Origin: JAZNGX01 sp045576675
Lineage (GTDB): Bacteria > Bacillota > Clostridia > Monoglobales > Firm-18
NCBI GenBank assembly: GCA_045576675.1
Contig: JAZNGX010000113.1
Location: 1-7,559, forward strand
Length of the DNA: 7,559 nt
Direction: 5' to 3'
Made by a program: the position numbers and the translations under genes. Each line of letters begins with the position of its first letter. Within the stretch, counting starts at the first letter, position 1. The notes beneath the pieces are model-generated. The model was not told the DNA's origin, did no database searches, and was given only the letters and a program-made list of their open reading frames with translations. Positions 5,732 through 7,559 of this stretch are shown here, piece after piece.

Positions 5732-7396
5732 TCACTCCTTAGATATGTTGTTAAATGCACAAAGAAGTGCATCAGCACTGGCACGGATAATATCTGTGTC
5801 TGTTCCTGCACCCCAGCACATATTGCCGTTTGCATCTTTAATACCGATATATGCAGCAGCGACACTCTTTGAACCCTGCTCCTGCATACTGTGCTCTGTG
5901 TAAACCTCAAGGCTGTAATTTATACCTGTGTATTCTTTTAATGCGTTACTTACGGCATCAAGAGAACCGTTACCCATAGCACGCATTGTTGTTTCTTTAC
6001 CATTCTTTACAAAAGCAATTACTGTTTCGATTGAATTGCCTTTTCTGAAGAAATGAATATCAGAAATTGTAATTGGTGAATTATGTATAAAGTAATACTT
6101 CTTGAATATTTTAAGTACGTCCTCAGGCTTAAGCTCTTTGTGCTTGTGGTCTGATATGCTTTTACAGCGATAGCTTAAATCCTCACGCATTTTTGCAGGA
6201 AGAATATAGCCGTATGTATGCTCCAGAATATAGCCTATGCCACCTTTGCCGCTTTGTGAATTAACCCTGATAACGTCAGAGTCATAAGTTCTGTTGATGT
6301 CGGTAGGGTCAATTGGTATGTATGGAATATTCCATTGATGAACATTGTTTTCTTCGCGGTATTTCATACCTTTTGCAATAGCGTCCTGATGGCTGCCTGA
6401 AAATGCAGCAAATACTAATGCACCGGCATATGGTGAACGCTCGTAAACATGCATTCTTGTGCATTTTTCATACACTTCAACAAGATAAGGCATATCAGAA
6501 AAATCAAGCTTCGGGTCAATACCGTGTGAATACATATTCATTGCAAGTGTTACTATATCAACATTACCGGTTCTTTCACCGTTGCCAAAAAGCGTTCCTT
6601 CAACTCTGTCAGCTCCTGCAAGCAGTGCAAGCTCTGTATCTGCCACACCTGTTCCGCGGTCGTTATGCGGATGAAGTGAGATGGTAACATTTTCACGATA
6701 TTTCAGATTTTCGTGCATATATTCAATCTGACTAGCGTAAACGTGTGGCATGCTCATTTCAACTGTAACAGGCAGATTTATTATAACATTGTTTTCAGGC
6801 GAAGGCTCAAGCACATCAAGCACTGCGTTGCAAACATCCAAAGCATACTCGGGTTCAGTACCTGTAAAGCTTTCGGGAGAATATTCAAATCTGAAATTAC
6901 CTTCGTATTCTTTAGCAAGCTTTTTAACAAGCTTTGCTCCTTTTATTGCAATGCTTTTGATTTCTTCTTTGTTTTTTTTGAAAACCTGCTCTCTTTGTGC
7001 CACGCTTGTTGAGTTGTAAAAATGAATAATAGCGTTTGGCGCACCCTTGCAGGCTTCAAAGGTTTTCCTTATAATATGCTCTCTGCTTTGTGTTAATACC
7101 TGGATAGTTACATCGTCAGGTATCATATCGTTTTCAATAAGAGTGCGTAAAAATTCGTATTCTGTTTCAGAAGCGGCAGGAAAGCCAACCTCGATTTCTT
7201 TAAATCCGACTTTCAAAAGCAACTTGTAAAATTCCAACTTTTCTTCAAGACTCATTGGAATAACAAGGCTTTGATTGCCGTCACGCATATCTACACTGCA
7301 CCACATAGGTGCTTTTTCCAAATGGTCTTTCGTAACCCATTTTGTGTATTGGGTTGATACCGGATAATATCCGACGTTATACTTTGTGTTGTCCAT
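5732..7396 (-). CDS. leuA: 2-isopropylmalate synthase, type 2 (long form)
   Basis: First committed step of leucine synthesis: condenses 2-oxoisovalerate with acetyl-CoA to 2-isopropylmalate. The 554-residue protein has the N-terminal extension and motifs of the type-2 (yeast/Mycobacterium-like) class. A TIM-barrel HMGL domain covers about 30-300, with SVDMRDGNQ (34-42; Asp39 likely binds metal), EVGFPAASETEYEF (69-82), HPHND (242-246; His242, His244 metal ligands) and GNGERTGN (271-278; Asn278 likely the fourth ligand). A linker follows, then a C-terminal LeuA dimerisation/regulatory domain (about 425-550), the site of leucine feedback in known relatives. The ATG at 7396 is preceded 7 bases upstream by a perfect AGGAGG (7409-7404). 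A 10-codon extension to a TTG at 7426 is open but starts in the terminator U-tract and is rejected. First gene of the operon, under T-box control. Confidence 0.95.
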   Translation of the reverse strand: MDNTKYNVGYYPVSTQYTKWVTKDHLEKAPMWCSVDMRDGNQSLVIPMSLEEKLEFYKLLLKVGFKEIEVGFPAASETEYEFLRTLIENDMIPDDVTIQVLTQSREHIIRKTFEACKGAPNAIIHFYNSTSVAQREQVFKKNKEEIKSIAIKGAKLVKKLAKEYEGNFRFEYSPESFTGTEPEYALDVCNAVLDVLEPSPENNVIINLPVTVEMSMPHVYASQIEYMHENLKYRENVTISLHPHNDRGTGVADTELALLAGADRVEGTLFGNGERTGNVDIVTLAMNMYSHGIDPKLDFSDMPYLVEVYEKCTRMHVYERSPYAGALVFAAFSGSHQDAIAKGMKYREENNVHQWNIPYIPIDPTDINRTYDSDVIRVNSQSGKGGIGYILEHTYGYILPAKMREDLSYRCKSISDHKHKELKPEDVLKIFKKYYFIHNSPITISDIHFFRKGNSIETVIAFVKNGKETTMRAMGNGSLDAVSNALKEYTGINYSLEVYTEHSMQEQGSKSVAAAYIGIKDANGNMCWGAGTDTDIIRASADALLCAFNNISKE

Positions 7397-7403
7397 TTTT
7401 ATA

Positions 7404-7409
7404 CCTCCT
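7404..7409 (-). promoter_or_regulatory. leuA ribosome binding site
   Basis: On the minus strand AGGAGG (7409-7404) stands 7 bases before the ATG at 7396. It is a full-strength Shine-Dalgarno site and decides the leuA start against the longer open frame. It lies 10 bases beyond the end of the leader terminator U-tract, so it exists only on read-through transcripts. Confidence 0.9.
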
Positions 7410-7418
7410 GTGAGATGA

Positions 7419-7462
7419 GAAAACAAAAAGCACCCATCTCAAATATACTTTGAGACGGGTGC
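7419..7462 (-). terminator. T-box-controlled intrinsic terminator upstream of leuA
   Basis: On the minus strand GCACCCGTCTCAAA (7462-7449) pairs with TTTGAGATGGGTGC (7443-7430) around the loop GTATA: 14 bp with a single G-U wobble. It is followed by TTTTTGTTTT (7429-7420). The stem is stronger than the antiterminator, so it should be the default fold unless uncharged tRNA binds. It ends 23 bases before the leuA start. Confidence 0.93.
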
Positions 7463-7501
7463 AATTATACATATAAAATCACACTCGCGGTACCACTCAA
7501 A
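7449..7501 (-). promoter_or_regulatory. T-box antiterminator
   Basis: UUUGAG (7501-7496) pairs with CUCAAA (7454-7449), and GCG (7488-7486) pairs with CGU (7457-7455), leaving the seven-base bulge UGGUACC (7495-7489) that contacts the tRNA acceptor end. The hairpin loop spans 7485-7458. The CGUCUCAAA strand is shared with the terminator, so the two folds exclude each other. The usual consensus GGG is GAG here, matched by CUC on the partner strand. Confidence 0.85.
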
Positions 7502-7503
7502 TT

Positions 7504-7522
7504 GCACAGATTAACTCTGCAC
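7504..7522 (-). other. T-box stem III hairpin
   Basis: On the minus strand GTGCAGA (7522-7516) pairs with TCTGTGC (7510-7504) around the loop GTTAA, giving 7 bp with two adjacent G-U wobbles. It ends exactly where the T-box AA begins, the position of stem III in known T-box leaders. In the known architecture it stacks next to the antiterminator. Confidence 0.7.
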
Positions 7523-7559
7523 CACTTTAAGGTCTAACAACCTCTTTTGCACTAACGTA

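Larger units (their letters stand above)
7419..7559 (-). ncRNA. T-box riboswitch (3' part), leu operon leader, probably tRNA-Leu
   Basis: The minus strand upstream of leuA carries the conserved T-box core AATTTGAGTGGTACCGCG (7503-7486) followed by an intrinsic terminator. T-box leaders bind a specific tRNA: the uncharged tRNA stabilises an antiterminator and lets transcription continue. The UGGU bulge (7495-7492) would pair with an ACCA tRNA 3' end, that is discriminator base A, as in tRNA-Leu. Stem I with the specifier codon, and the promoter, lie beyond the right edge, so leucine specificity is inferred from the downstream genes. The stretch 7523-7559 holds only a weak 4-bp hairpin (7530-7543), possibly part of the stem II region. 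Confidence 0.93.

Noticed and set aside
3314..5903. Plus-strand open frames of about 100-180 codons across leuB, leuD and leuC
   Set aside because: They lie antisense to genes with complete catalytic motifs, have no ribosome binding sites worth noting, and their translations look like complement shadows.
7397..7426. N-terminal extension of LeuA by 10 residues from a TTG at 7426
   Set aside because: The extension starts in the U-tract of the leader terminator and covers the AGGAGG site that serves the ATG at 7396.
1..7559. CRISPR arrays, tRNA or rRNA genes, insertion sequences, attachment sites, defence genes
   Set aside because: Looked for on both strands; no direct-repeat arrays, transposase-like proteins, terminal inverted repeats or cloverleaf sequences were seen.

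Overview
The window is AT-rich and looks like chromosomal DNA from a low-GC Firmicute, most likely class Clostridia and possibly a gut Ruminococcaceae/Oscillospirales-like bacterium. The evidence is strong purine-rich Shine-Dalgarno sites, rho-independent terminators with U-tracts, a tRNA-sensing T-box leader, and proteins that read like clostridial family members. The exact genus cannot be fixed from the sequence alone.

Layout: two blocks converge on a shared terminator region at about 2780-2910. The left block is on the plus strand. It starts with the C-terminal 46 codons of an unrecognised gene (1-141) and a 173-base gap holding a sigma-A-like promoter and an operator-like inverted repeat. 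Then come a membrane-bound family 2 glycosyltransferase (315-1556) and, 2 bases later, a DUF1015-family protein (1559-2776). These last two probably form one transcript. The right block is on the minus strand. It is a complete leucine biosynthesis operon in the order leuA-leuC-leuD-leuB (7396 down to 2911), preceded by the 3' part of a T-box leader that runs off the right edge.

How it works: LeuA condenses 2-oxoisovalerate with acetyl-CoA, the LeuCD iron-sulfur isomerase converts 2-isopropylmalate to 3-isopropylmalate, and LeuB oxidises and decarboxylates this to the precursor of leucine. The four genes are packed with gaps or overlaps of -4 to +6 bases, and the Shine-Dalgarno sites of leuC, leuD and leuB lie in the last codons of the gene before, so translation is probably coupled. 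The T-box makes transcription depend on uncharged tRNA, presumably tRNA-Leu. The C-terminal LeuA regulatory domain suggests a second layer, leucine feedback on the enzyme.

The window is mostly well-understood metabolism, and I see no clear sign of a new system. The points most worth a second look are the T-box antiterminator, where an altered consensus is matched by a compensating change; the palindrome between promoter and glycosyltransferase; the tight pairing of the glycosyltransferase with an uncharacterised DUF1015 protein; and the combination of a type-2 LeuA with a short-form LeuCD.
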